The notes beneath the pieces are model-generated. The model did no database searches and was not told where the DNA came from. It saw nothing but the letters and a program-made list of their open reading frames with translations. Made by a program: the position numbers and the translations under genes. Of a stretch of DNA of 64,000 bases, positions 26,657 to 34,513 are shown piece by piece. Numbering within the stretch: position 1 is the stretch's first letter; the number at the start of each line of letters is the position of its first letter. This DNA is from Halomonas sp. A40-4 (lineage in GTDB: Bacteria > Pseudomonadota > Gammaproteobacteria > Pseudomonadales > Halomonadaceae): assembly GCF_015767635.1 (NCBI RefSeq), contig NZ_CP065230.1, positions 3,410,001 to 3,474,000 on the forward strand, written 5' to 3'.

Positions 26657-28402
26657 TCAGTGCGAGTGGCGCGGCACCTCAGCTCCCCGGCAACCGACCA
26701 GGAAGTCGAAGTCGCAGCCTTCGTCGGCTTGAAGAACACGCTCAATGTAGAGCTGCCGGTAGCCACCCTGGCTGGCAATCAGCGTCGAGGCCGCCGCAGG
26801 GTCGCTTTCGGCCAGGCGTGAGGCCAGCTCTTCGTCGCTGATGTCCAGGTGCAGTCGGCCGCTGTGACAGTCGAGCTCGATCCAGTCGCCGTTGCGCACC
26901 GCGGCCAGCGGGCCGCCCGCGGCGGCTTCCGGGGCAACGTGCAGCACCACGGTACCGTAGGCGGTGCCGCTCATGCGGGCGTCGGAAATCCGCACCATGT
27001 CGGTCACGCCCTGGGCGAGGATCTTGGGTGGCAGGCCCATATTGCCCACCTCGGCCATGCCGTGATAACCCCGGGGGCCGCAGTGCTTCATGACCAGAAT
27101 GTCGTTGGCTTCCACGTCCAGGTCCGGGTCGTTGATGCGCGCCTTGTAGTCGTCGAAGTCTTCGAAGACCACCGCGCGGCCGCGGTGCTGCATGAGTTCG
27201 GCTTTCGCCGCCGAGGGCTTGAGCACCGCGCCGTTGGGCGCGAGATTGCCGCGTACCACGCAGATGCCGCCATCCGCGGTGAGCGGGTTGTCCAGCGGCC
27301 GGATCACCTCGTCGTTGTACAGCGGGGCGTCCCGAACATTTTCCCACAGGGTCTTGCCGTTGACGGTCAAGGCGTCCTTGAAGGGCAGCCGGTCGGCTTC
27401 GCCCAGGCGCCTGAGCACCGCGGGTAGGCCGCCGGCGTAGTAGAACTCTTCCATCAGAAAGCGCCCCGAGGGCTGCAGATCCACTACGGTGGGGGTGCCA
27501 CGCCCGACTCGGCTCCAGTCGTCCAGGGTGAGGTCAACACCGATGCGCCCGGCAATCGCCTTGAGGTGAATCACCGCGTTGGTGGAGCCGCCGATGGCGG
27601 CGTTGGTGCGAATGGCGTTATCGAAGGCTTCCTTGGTGAGGATCTTGGAGAGCTTGAGGTCTTCGTCGACCATCTCGACAATCCGGTTACCGGAGAGGTG
27701 GGCCAGCACGTAGCGGCGGGAGTCCACCGCCGGGATGGCGGCGTTGTGGGGGAGCGAAACGCCCAGCGATTCCGACATGCAGGCCATGGTGGAGGCGGTG
27801 CCCATGGTGTTGCAGGTCCCCGCGGAGCGGGACATGCCGGCTTCGGCGGCCATGAAGTCGTGCATCGAGATCTCACCCGCCTTGACCTGCTCGGAGAGCT
27901 GCCAGACCACGGTGCCGGAGCCGATATCCTTGCCCTTGTGCTTGCCGTTGAGCATTGGCCCACCGGTGACCACGATGGTGGGGATATCGCAGCTTGCCGC
28001 GCCCATCAACAGCGCCGGGGTGGTCTTGTCGCAGCCCACCAGCAGCACCACGCCGTCCATGGGGTTGCCGCGAATGGCTTCTTCCACGTCCATGCTGGCC
28101 AGATTGCGGGTGAACATGGCCGTGGGGCGCAGGTTGGATTCGCCGTTGGAGAACACCGGAAACTCGACCGGGTAGCCGCCCGCTTCCAGGATGCCCTGCT
28201 TGACGTGCTCCGCCAGCTTGCGGAAGTGAGCGTTGCACGGCGTCAGCTCCGACCAGGTGTTGCAGATCCCGATAATCGGCTTGCCCTGAAACTCATGGTC
28301 AGGAATGCCCTGATTTTTCATCCAGCTGCGGTACATGAAGCCGTTCTTGTCGGCGGTGCCGAACCACTGGGCAGAGCGTAGGGGCGGCTTGCGATCAGAC
28401 AT
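26657..28402 (-). CDS. L-arabinonate dehydratase (IlvD/Edd family), copy 1
   Basis: Iron-sulfur and Mg-dependent dehydratase that converts L-arabinonate to 2-keto-3-deoxy-L-arabinonate. The 581-residue product shows the three cluster cysteines in TPCNAHF (C56), GCDKTTP (C124) and [10 protein letters not shown] (C197), and the active-site serine in ARMSGTAYG. Length and spacing match the known Rhizobium arabinonate dehydratase, offset by three residues. GGAGA lies ahead of the ATG at 28402. It sits in the araFGH operon, 45 bp after the permease gene. A second copy at 34514-36259 is almost the same protein; 1,164 bp are identical by eye. Confidence 0.9.
   Translation of the reverse strand: MSDRKPPLRSAQWFGTADKNGFMYRSWMKNQGIPDHEFQGKPIIGICNTWSELTPCNAHFRKLAEHVKQGILEAGGYPVEFPVFSNGESNLRPTAMFTRNLASMDVEEAIRGNPMDGVVLLVGCDKTTPALLMGAASCDIPTIVVTGGPMLNGKHKGKDIGSGTVVWQLSEQVKAGEISMHDFMAAEAGMSRSAGTCNTMGTASTMACMSESLGVSLPHNAAIPAVDSRRYVLAHLSGNRIVEMVDEDLKLSKILTKEAFDNAIRTNAAIGGSTNAVIHLKAIAGRIGVDLTLDDWSRVGRGTPTVVDLQPSGRFLMEEFYYAGGLPAVLRRLGEADRLPFKDALTVNGKTLWENVRDAPLYNDEVIRPLDNPLTADGGICVVRGNLAPNGAVLKPSAAKAELMQHRGRAVVFEDFDDYKARINDPDLDVEANDILVMKHCGPRGYHGMAEVGNMGLPPKILAQGVTDMVRISDARMSGTAYGTVVLHVAPEAAAGGPLAAVRNGDWIELDCHSGRLHLDISDEELASRLAESDPAAASTLIASQGGYRQLYIERVLQADEGCDFDFLVGCRGAEVPRHSH
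26798..27961. repeat. 1,164-bp identical segment shared with 34655-35818
   Basis: Line-by-line reading finds no difference from 34655-35818 (offset 7,857). At the left, changes begin at 26797 and become dense toward the gene's 3' end; at the right the next difference is at 27962. Both copies have the same orientation, so recombination between them could delete or duplicate about 7.9 kb. Confidence 0.9.
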
Positions 28403-28465
28403 GGGAGACTCTCCGTACAAATCGGTGAAAAGAGCGTGGCAAAAAAAGGGATCGGAACGTTAGCG

Positions 28466-29476
28466 TCAGGCCCGCTGACGACGCGTGTGTTTCCAACGGT
28501 CGAACATCACCGCCAGCAGCAGAATCGCGCCGCGCACCAGGTACTGGTAAAAGGTCGGCACGTTGAGCAGACCCATGGCGTTCTGCACACAACCCATGAT
28601 CATCACCCCGACCAGCACGCCGGTGATCGTCGCGACACCGCCCGATAGCGCCACACCGCCCAGCACACAGGCAGAAATCACCGCCAGCTCCAGCCCCATT
28701 GAGGTATTGGGATCACCCAGCCCCATGCGCGACGCCAGCAACACGCCCACCACGCCCGCAACGACGCCCTGCAAACCGAAGACAATAATCTTCAGGCGGC
28801 GGACGTTGACCCCGGCCAGCGCAGCCGCTTCGGCGTTACCGCCGGTGGCCAGCACGTTGCGCCCGAAGGCGGTCATGTTGAGTATCACGCCAAAGATCAC
28901 GAAGCAGGCCAGCATGGTCCATACCGGCAGGGTCAGGCCGAGAAAAGAGGCACTGCCCAGATCAAAGAAGCTCGGCACGGTAATCATCACGGCATCGCCA
29001 CCGGAGGTGATGTAGGCCAGCCCACGCACAAACTCCATCGCCGCCAGGGTGGCAATCAGTGAGTTAATGCCGAACTTGGCGATCACCAGGCCGTTAAAGG
29101 CCCCGACCGCACCACCGGCGACAATACCGCCGATCACGCCGATAAACACGCTACCGGTGTTGGTCGTCACCACCGCTGCCACCACCCCGGCAAAAGCCAC
29201 CGTGGAAGCCACCGAAAGGTCCACCTCGCCCAGCGCCAATACCAGCATCATGGTGGTTGCCAGGCTGCCGATGAGAGTGACCGAAAGCAGCAGTCCGACC
29301 ATGTTGCGGCCGGTCAGAAAATCAGGAATCAGAACGGCCAGTGCTATGAACAGCAGCAGGAAAATGGCGATCAGCCCGGAAGTGTCCAGCAGTGTGCGTA
29401 GCGGCTTGATAAGCCCCTGACGCCCAGCCGGACGGGCAGGTTCATTCTCACCTTGGGTTACGTTGTCGGTTGTCAT
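28466..29476 (-). CDS. araH: L-arabinose ABC transporter permease AraH
   Basis: Membrane subunit of the arabinose importer, 336 residues with about ten spans. Family features: ALGEVDLSVASTVAFAGVVA, NGLVIAKFGINSLIATLAAM, and GVNVRRLKIIVFGLQGVVAG, then ACVLGGVALSGGVATITGVL. AGGAC lies 9 bases before the ATG. It lies between araG (83 bp upstream) and the arabinonate dehydratase (63 bp downstream). The assignment to arabinose rests mainly on the neighbouring AraF. Confidence 0.9.
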   Translation of the reverse strand: MTTDNVTQGENEPARPAGRQGLIKPLRTLLDTSGLIAIFLLLFIALAVLIPDFLTGRNMVGLLLSVTLIGSLATTMMLVLALGEVDLSVASTVAFAGVVAAVVTTNTGSVFIGVIGGIVAGGAVGAFNGLVIAKFGINSLIATLAAMEFVRGLAYITSGGDAVMITVPSFFDLGSASFLGLTLPVWTMLACFVIFGVILNMTAFGRNVLATGGNAEAAALAGVNVRRLKIIVFGLQGVVAGVVGVLLASRMGLGDPNTSMGLELAVISACVLGGVALSGGVATITGVLVGVMIMGCVQNAMGLLNVPTFYQYLVRGAILLLAVMFDRWKHTRRQRA

Positions 29477-29559
29477 CGTGTTTGTCCTGAGCTTGCGTTT
29501 TGCAGAGCTTGAGTCCTGAAAAACATCTGCTCTGAAATTTGTGGTCTAAAAAGTAGGCG

Positions 29560-31053
29560 TCAGGCAGGCAGTGCCAGACCCAGTAGCCGTTCGGGGGTGG
29601 CTGATTCGCGTGGCACCACTTCCACCAGCTCGCCGTCACGCATCACGGCAATGCGATCACAAATGGAGCTGACTTCCGCCAGGTCACTGGAAATCACCAC
29701 GACGCTTTTGCCCTGCTCGGCCAGGTCGTAAAGCAGCGAGTAAATGTCTCGGCGAGCGCCCACATCGATACCCCGCGTCGGCTCGTCCATCACAAACAGG
29801 TCGATCTCTTCGGCCAGCCAGCGGGCCAGAATCACCTTCTGCTGATTGCCCCCCGAGAGTTTGCCAATAGGCGAACGCGGCCCCGGGGTTTTGACGCTGA
29901 GCTGCTGAATATACGACTCGGCATTGCGACGTTCGCGACCGGGGTGGCGGAAAAGCCCCCAGCGTTTGAAAAAACGCCGACAGCTGATATTGAGGTTGTC
30001 GGCGACGCTTGCCACCGGAAAGATGCCTTGGGATTTGCGATCTTCCGGGCACATGGCGATACCAGAGCGAATTGCTTCGCCAGGGCTCTTGAAACGTCGC
30101 GACTTACCTTTGAAGATCACACTACCGGCTTTGGGGGACTCAACGCCGCACACCAGCCGAAGCAGCTCACTGCGCCCGGCACCCACCAAGCCAAACAGCC
30201 CGAATACTTCACCGCGCTTGACGGAAAAGCTCACCGGTGCCTGGAGGCCGCGTCCTTCGATACCCTCCACGCTCAAGACCACATCGCCATGTTCACGAGC
30301 ACGATAGCCGTAAACATCGTCGATATCGCGACCCACCATTTCACTCACCAACAGATCGTGGTTCAGCGACGACATATCCTCATGGGTACGAATGTGCTGA
30401 CCGTCACGGAAGATGGTGACCGCATCACACATCTCGAACACCTCCTCCATGCGATGGGTCACGTAGAGCACAACGCGCCCTTCATCACGCAGGCGTTGAA
30501 CGATACGCTTGAGTTGGCGGGTTTCCTGGATAGAGAGGCTGCTGGTAGGTTCATCAAAGGCGATCACCTTGGCATCGCGCAGCAGCGCACGACCAATTTC
30601 AATCATTTGCTGCTGGCCGATAGAAAGCTCACGTACCTTGGTCGAGGGATGAATCTCCCCCTCGCCCAGGTCGGCCAGAATCGCCATGGCTCTTTCTTTC
30701 AACTGACGGCGGTTCACGAACCCCTGTCGCGTGGGCAGTTGGCCGAGTAACAGGTTCTCGGCCACCGACATATTGGGAGAAAGCGTCAATTCCTGATAGA
30801 TGATGGCGATCCCTTCGCGCAACGCCTCCCGAGTGTTGCTGAAGACATGGCGCTTGCCATCAATCCACAGCGCGCCTTCGGCAACGTGGTTAACGCCACT
30901 CAGCACCTTGAGAAGGGTCGATTTACCCGCGCCGTTTTCGCCCATCAACGCATGTACCTGGCCGGCGTGAGCGTCAAAGCTCACGCCATCCAGCGCACGC
31001 ACGCCGGGGAAAACGACACTGATACCATCGAAACGTAAATAAGCATCAGACAT
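29560..31053 (-). CDS. araG: L-arabinose ABC transporter ATP-binding protein AraG
   Basis: Double-cassette sugar ATPase of 497 residues. The first cassette has Walker [10 protein letters not shown], signature ELSIGQQQMIEIGRAL and Walker B VIAFDEPTSSLS. The second has GLVGAGRSELL, signature [16 protein letters not shown] and [17 protein letters not shown]. The start MSDAYLRFDGISVVFPGVRA resembles E. coli AraG. TGGAG precedes the ATG by 9 bases. It follows araF by 26 bp. Confidence 0.93.
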   Translation of the reverse strand: MSDAYLRFDGISVVFPGVRALDGVSFDAHAGQVHALMGENGAGKSTLLKVLSGVNHVAEGALWIDGKRHVFSNTREALREGIAIIYQELTLSPNMSVAENLLLGQLPTRQGFVNRRQLKERAMAILADLGEGEIHPSTKVRELSIGQQQMIEIGRALLRDAKVIAFDEPTSSLSIQETRQLKRIVQRLRDEGRVVLYVTHRMEEVFEMCDAVTIFRDGQHIRTHEDMSSLNHDLLVSEMVGRDIDDVYGYRAREHGDVVLSVEGIEGRGLQAPVSFSVKRGEVFGLFGLVGAGRSELLRLVCGVESPKAGSVIFKGKSRRFKSPGEAIRSGIAMCPEDRKSQGIFPVASVADNLNISCRRFFKRWGLFRHPGRERRNAESYIQQLSVKTPGPRSPIGKLSGGNQQKVILARWLAEEIDLFVMDEPTRGIDVGARRDIYSLLYDLAEQGKSVVVISSDLAEVSSICDRIAVMRDGELVEVVPRESATPERLLGLALPA

Positions 31054-31079
31054 GCGTAAGCACTCCAGCAGACAATCTG

Positions 31080-32087
31080 TTACAGACCCAGTTCGTCGCG
31101 AACTTCCTGCCAGTTATCCCGCGTCATCAGGGTGCCGGAGGTCTCGGTATTCGCCTGAGGCTTTTCGTCCTCGGTAATCCAGCGATAGAGGTCTTCCGCC
31201 GTTTGACGACCGTGCATGGTGGAGCTCACCGCAACGGTGCCGTGAAAGCCGGTCGGGTTTTCACGAGAGAACTCGGCAAAGGCGGCACCTGAACCGTTGA
31301 TCCCAACCCCGATAACGTCCTCGGAAGCTATGCCGTACTGTTCGGTCGCCCTTACCCCGCCAAGTACGCTCTCCTCATTGAGGGCATAGATCACCCAGTG
31401 CTCATAATCACCATGCTGGGCGAGCACCGGCGACGCGGCCGAGAATGCACTGGAGGTATCGGTGTTTTGCTGGGGTGCGTCGAAGATGTTGCTCTCTGGG
31501 AAGCCAGCGTCGAGCAGCGCCTCAGTCGCGCCATCGGTCCGCTTAACGGCGGTGGGCAGTTCGTTATTGGTAATTCGCAGCGCGGCAACCTCTTCAGGGT
31601 TCCAACCGCGGGCTTCCATTTCGTCGGCAATGGCTTCGCCTACCTGCTGACCGATCTTGGTGCCCGACATGCCCAGGTGAGGTACGCCTTCCATCGGCTC
31701 ACCGCTGGCGTTGACAAACTGATCATCGACGGTGATCACTTTCATGTCGTACTGTTCAGCACGGTTCATGATCGCTGGCCCAAGTCGTACATCCGGCGGG
31801 CAGATCACAAACCCCTCAGCCCCTTGAGAGTTGAGGTTATCAATCGCACTGAGCACTTCCTGGCCGTCTTCACCACCCAGTCGTACCACGTCGAAGCCGA
31901 GTTCTTCACCCACCTCGGTGGCTGCCTGTTGCTCATTGATAAACCAGGCCTGTTCTGGCTTCTTGACGATAAAACCGATCTTCACCTCGTCATCCTGCGC
32001 CTGTGCAGATCCTAGAGACGCCAGCATGACGGCGCTACCGAGTGCCAGACGGGTAAAGGTCGTGGTTAGGTTGGTTGTTAATTGCAT
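31080..32087 (-). CDS. araF: L-arabinose-binding periplasmic protein AraF
   Basis: Periplasmic receptor of the arabinose importer, 335 residues with a signal peptide of 30 (LASLGSAQAQ). The mature protein follows E. coli AraF closely along its length: VKIGFIVKKPEQAWF, EGFVICPPDVRLGPAI, YDMKVITVDDQFVNASGEPM, then VLGGVRATEQYGI and GVGINGSG. These include sugar-contact positions known in AraF. This is the strongest evidence that the operon handles L-arabinose (D-galactose and D-fucose also fit this pocket). AGGAG lies 8 bases before the ATG. Confidence 0.95.
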   Translation of the reverse strand: MQLTTNLTTTFTRLALGSAVMLASLGSAQAQDDEVKIGFIVKKPEQAWFINEQQAATEVGEELGFDVVRLGGEDGQEVLSAIDNLNSQGAEGFVICPPDVRLGPAIMNRAEQYDMKVITVDDQFVNASGEPMEGVPHLGMSGTKIGQQVGEAIADEMEARGWNPEEVAALRITNNELPTAVKRTDGATEALLDAGFPESNIFDAPQQNTDTSSAFSAASPVLAQHGDYEHWVIYALNEESVLGGVRATEQYGIASEDVIGVGINGSGAAFAEFSRENPTGFHGTVAVSSTMHGRQTAEDLYRWITEDEKPQANTETSGTLMTRDNWQEVRDELGL

Positions 32088-32176
32088 GGTCGTACTCCTG
32101 ATGTTTTAGCGAATCTTGTTGTTGATTGTGGTGATGCCTGTTGATGTCTCAGGTTGTCGGTGGCGAACCCGACGAG

Positions 32177-33403
32177 TTACGGATCAAAGGACTCCTGCGC
32201 GGAAAAACGGTATACCGTACTTGAGCGATACGTTTCGTCGGGTTCCAGGATCGTGCTGGGAAACGCCTCCTGGTTGGGGGAGTCGGGATAGTGCTGGGTT
32301 TCCAGGGCAAAGCCGGAACGGTGATCGTATGGCTGGCCCCGTTTACCGGTCAGGTTGCCATCGAGAAAATTACCGGAATAGAACTGGATACCGGGCTCGG
32401 TGGTTTCGATTTCCACCATGCGTCCGCTTTGCGGCTCCCAGACTCTGGCGGCCAGCACCAACTCATCCGCTGCGGCATTATTTCGGGCCAGCACAAAATT
32501 GTGGTCATAACCACCGCCGAAGGCGAGCTGCTCGTTGTCCTGATCAATCCGCTCACCGATCGGCGTCGCCTGGGTAAAGTCAAACGGTGTGCCATCTACC
32601 GAGCGGATTTCGCCGGTGGGGATCAAGGTGTCGTTGACCGGGGTAAAGTCGGGGGCGTTGATCATCAACTGATGATCGAGAATGGTGTCGCTGCCTTCGC
32701 CCTTCAGATTGAAGTAGCTGTGCTGGGTCAGGTTGACCGGCGTCGCCTTGTCGGTGTCTGCCTGATAATCCACCCTTAGTTCATCTTCATCGGTCAGCGT
32801 GTAGGTGACCTGCGCCTCCAATCGGCCAGGGTAGCCCTCTTCGCCATCTTCGCTGGTATAGCGCAGCACCAGCCCCGTGCCCGACGCGTTCTCGAACGGT
32901 TCGGCCTGCCATAGGACCTTGTCAAAGCCCTGATCGCCGCCATGTAGATGGTTGTTGCCATCATTGGTGGCCAGTGAGTAGGTCTTGCCATCAAGGGAGA
33001 ACTGACCACCCGCGATGCGGTTGCCGTAACGCCCGATGATGGCGCCAAAATAGGGATTGGCCTGGCGGTATTCATCGGAGAGATAGGCATCAAGCGAGTC
33101 GAAACCCAGGGCGATATCATCGAATTCGCCGTCTACATCGGGCGTCTTCAATGACAGGATGATGCCGCCGTAGTTGGTGACCTGAAGCTCGATACCGTTG
33201 GCATTGGTCAATCGGTAGACGTCGACCTGGCGGCCATCCGGCAATTGACCAAATACTGATTTATCAATGCTGCCTTCAGCGCTATTTCCAGCAGAGGTTT
33301 CTTCGCCTTGTGCCTGGGCCGCGCCAAGCAACAGCATCGCGATACCGGCACTCACCAACAGATTGTGTCTTGCGCTGATCCTACGAGCGTACATGAGAGA
33401 CAT
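32177..33403 (-). CDS. galM: Exported aldose 1-epimerase (mutarotase)
   Basis: Interconverts alpha and beta anomers of an aldose. The 408-residue product has a signal peptide (SAGIAMLLLGAAQAQG), so it would act in the periplasm, where it could supply the anomer bound by AraF. Family motifs: TNYGGIILSLKTPD, YFGAIIGRYGNRIAGGQFSL, NDGNNHLHGGDQGFDK (first catalytic His), LTQHSYFNLKGEG (second His) and GGGYDHNFVL. It is the first gene of the arabinose operon, 89 bp ahead of araF, with AAGGAG 7 bases before the ATG. It faces the LysR regulator. Confidence 0.94.
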   Translation of the reverse strand: MSLMYARRISARHNLLVSAGIAMLLLGAAQAQGEETSAGNSAEGSIDKSVFGQLPDGRQVDVYRLTNANGIELQVTNYGGIILSLKTPDVDGEFDDIALGFDSLDAYLSDEYRQANPYFGAIIGRYGNRIAGGQFSLDGKTYSLATNDGNNHLHGGDQGFDKVLWQAEPFENASGTGLVLRYTSEDGEEGYPGRLEAQVTYTLTDEDELRVDYQADTDKATPVNLTQHSYFNLKGEGSDTILDHQLMINAPDFTPVNDTLIPTGEIRSVDGTPFDFTQATPIGERIDQDNEQLAFGGGYDHNFVLARNNAAADELVLAARVWEPQSGRMVEIETTEPGIQFYSGNFLDGNLTGKRGQPYDHRSGFALETQHYPDSPNQEAFPSTILEPDETYRSSTVYRFSAQESFDP

Positions 33404-33518
33404 GATGTTGCTCCTTGCGTTTTTGTTATTAGGGCGACGCTACCGTCGCATATACAAGCGTTACAGTAGACACCTCCGGCATAACCAACCAATATACGAA
33501 CATGGCAACTTTGATACA

Positions 33519-33542
33519 CTTATTGCTATCAATAACAATAAG
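33519..33542. promoter_or_regulatory. Inverted repeat between galM and the LysR gene
   Basis: CTTATTG (33519-33525) and its complement CAATAAG (33536-33542) flank a 10-base spacer, with a nested TATTG/CAATA pair at 33521-33534. It overlaps the Shine-Dalgarno region of the LysR gene. It fits a LysR-type autoregulatory site, though the classical T-N11-A form is not exact. Confidence 0.45.
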
Positions 33543-33553
33543 AGGCTTATTCC

Positions 33554-34495
33554 ATGGGCGTTCTCCGCGAGAACTGGTTTCTGGACGTGCGACTAAAGTT
33601 GCGCCATTTGCAGCTATTTTTAGCGCTCGACGAGCACCGTAACCTTCACCGAGCCGCCGCTCAGTTACACATGAGCCAGCCCGCCGCCTCCAAGCTACTC
33701 AATGACCTGGAAACCAACCTGGGTACTCGTTTATTCGACCGCCACCCCCGTGGGCTGACGCCTAACTGGTACGGCGAGATCATGATTCGCCACGCGCACA
33801 GCATGATCTCGACACTGCGCCAAACGGGTGAGGAGTTGAGCGCATTAGGCGAAGGCAATGCGGGCACGGTAGCGGTCGGCACGGTAATGGCCCCGGCAGT
33901 CACGCTACTGACCAGCACTATTGAGCGAGTACATAGAGACCGGCCGGGACTCAAAATCAGCGTTGACGTGGATGTCAGCAAGGCGCTGGTGCCGCGCTTG
34001 CTTGAAGGTGAACTTGACTTTGCGATTACGCGGATTCCGGCAGGCTTTGACGTGGAGCGTTTTGTATTTGAAGAGATTGGTGAAGAGGAACTCTGCTTTG
34101 TCTGCCGCCAAGGACACCCGTTAGCCGATAAAAACCCGCTTAGCCTGAGCGACATGGCGGTCTATCCGTGGTCGTTACAGCCCATTGGCGCCTTGATGCG
34201 TCAGCGGGTCGACAGCCTGTTTTTGCACCATCAAGTAGTGCCGCCGCGGCAAATCGTCGATACCGCCGACTTGTTGGTGTCCCTCGCGCTGGTCGATAAA
34301 TCCGACACTATCACGGTGACCACCCGTGAAGCCGCCAACCTGTTATGCAACCCGCAACGCTTTCACCTGCTGCCCTTCAGCGAGACGCTCAGCGTTCAAC
34401 CCTATGGGTTAGTGAGTTTGCGCCACCAGCGGCTCTCCCCCGGAGCGGCAGTGGTAATGAGCACCCTGCGGGAGATTATCGCGCAGGGTACTTAG
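33554..34495 (+). CDS. LysR family regulator (GbpR-like)
   Basis: Transcriptional regulator of 313 residues. The winged helix-turn-helix is at about residues 12-70 (LQLFLALDEHRNLHRAAAQL, then QPAASKLLNDLE), followed by a periplasmic-binding-like effector domain. It resembles GbpR/CbbR-type regulators that control sugar-binding protein genes in Azospirillum and rhizobia. AAGAGG lies 8 bases before the ATG. It is divergent from galM-araFGH, so it probably regulates that operon in response to arabinose or an oxidation product. It converges on dehydratase copy 2 with an 18-bp gap and no terminator. Confidence 0.92.
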   Translation: MGVLRENWFLDVRLKLRHLQLFLALDEHRNLHRAAAQLHMSQPAASKLLNDLETNLGTRLFDRHPRGLTPNWYGEIMIRHAHSMISTLRQTGEELSALGEGNAGTVAVGTVMAPAVTLLTSTIERVHRDRPGLKISVDVDVSKALVPRLLEGELDFAITRIPAGFDVERFVFEEIGEEELCFVCRQGHPLADKNPLSLSDMAVYPWSLQPIGALMRQRVDSLFLHHQVVPPRQIVDTADLLVSLALVDKSDTITVTTREAANLLCNPQRFHLLPFSETLSVQPYGLVSLRHQRLSPGAAVVMSTLREIIAQGT

Positions 34496-34513
34496 CCAGA
34501 CATACCCACTCGG

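Noticed and set aside
27566..28381. Long open frame on the plus strand inside dehydratase copy 1, with a twin at 35423-36280
   Set aside because: It is the antisense shadow of a GC-rich gene; composition is H/G/V/A-rich without any family signature, and the true gene on the minus strand has all catalytic motifs.
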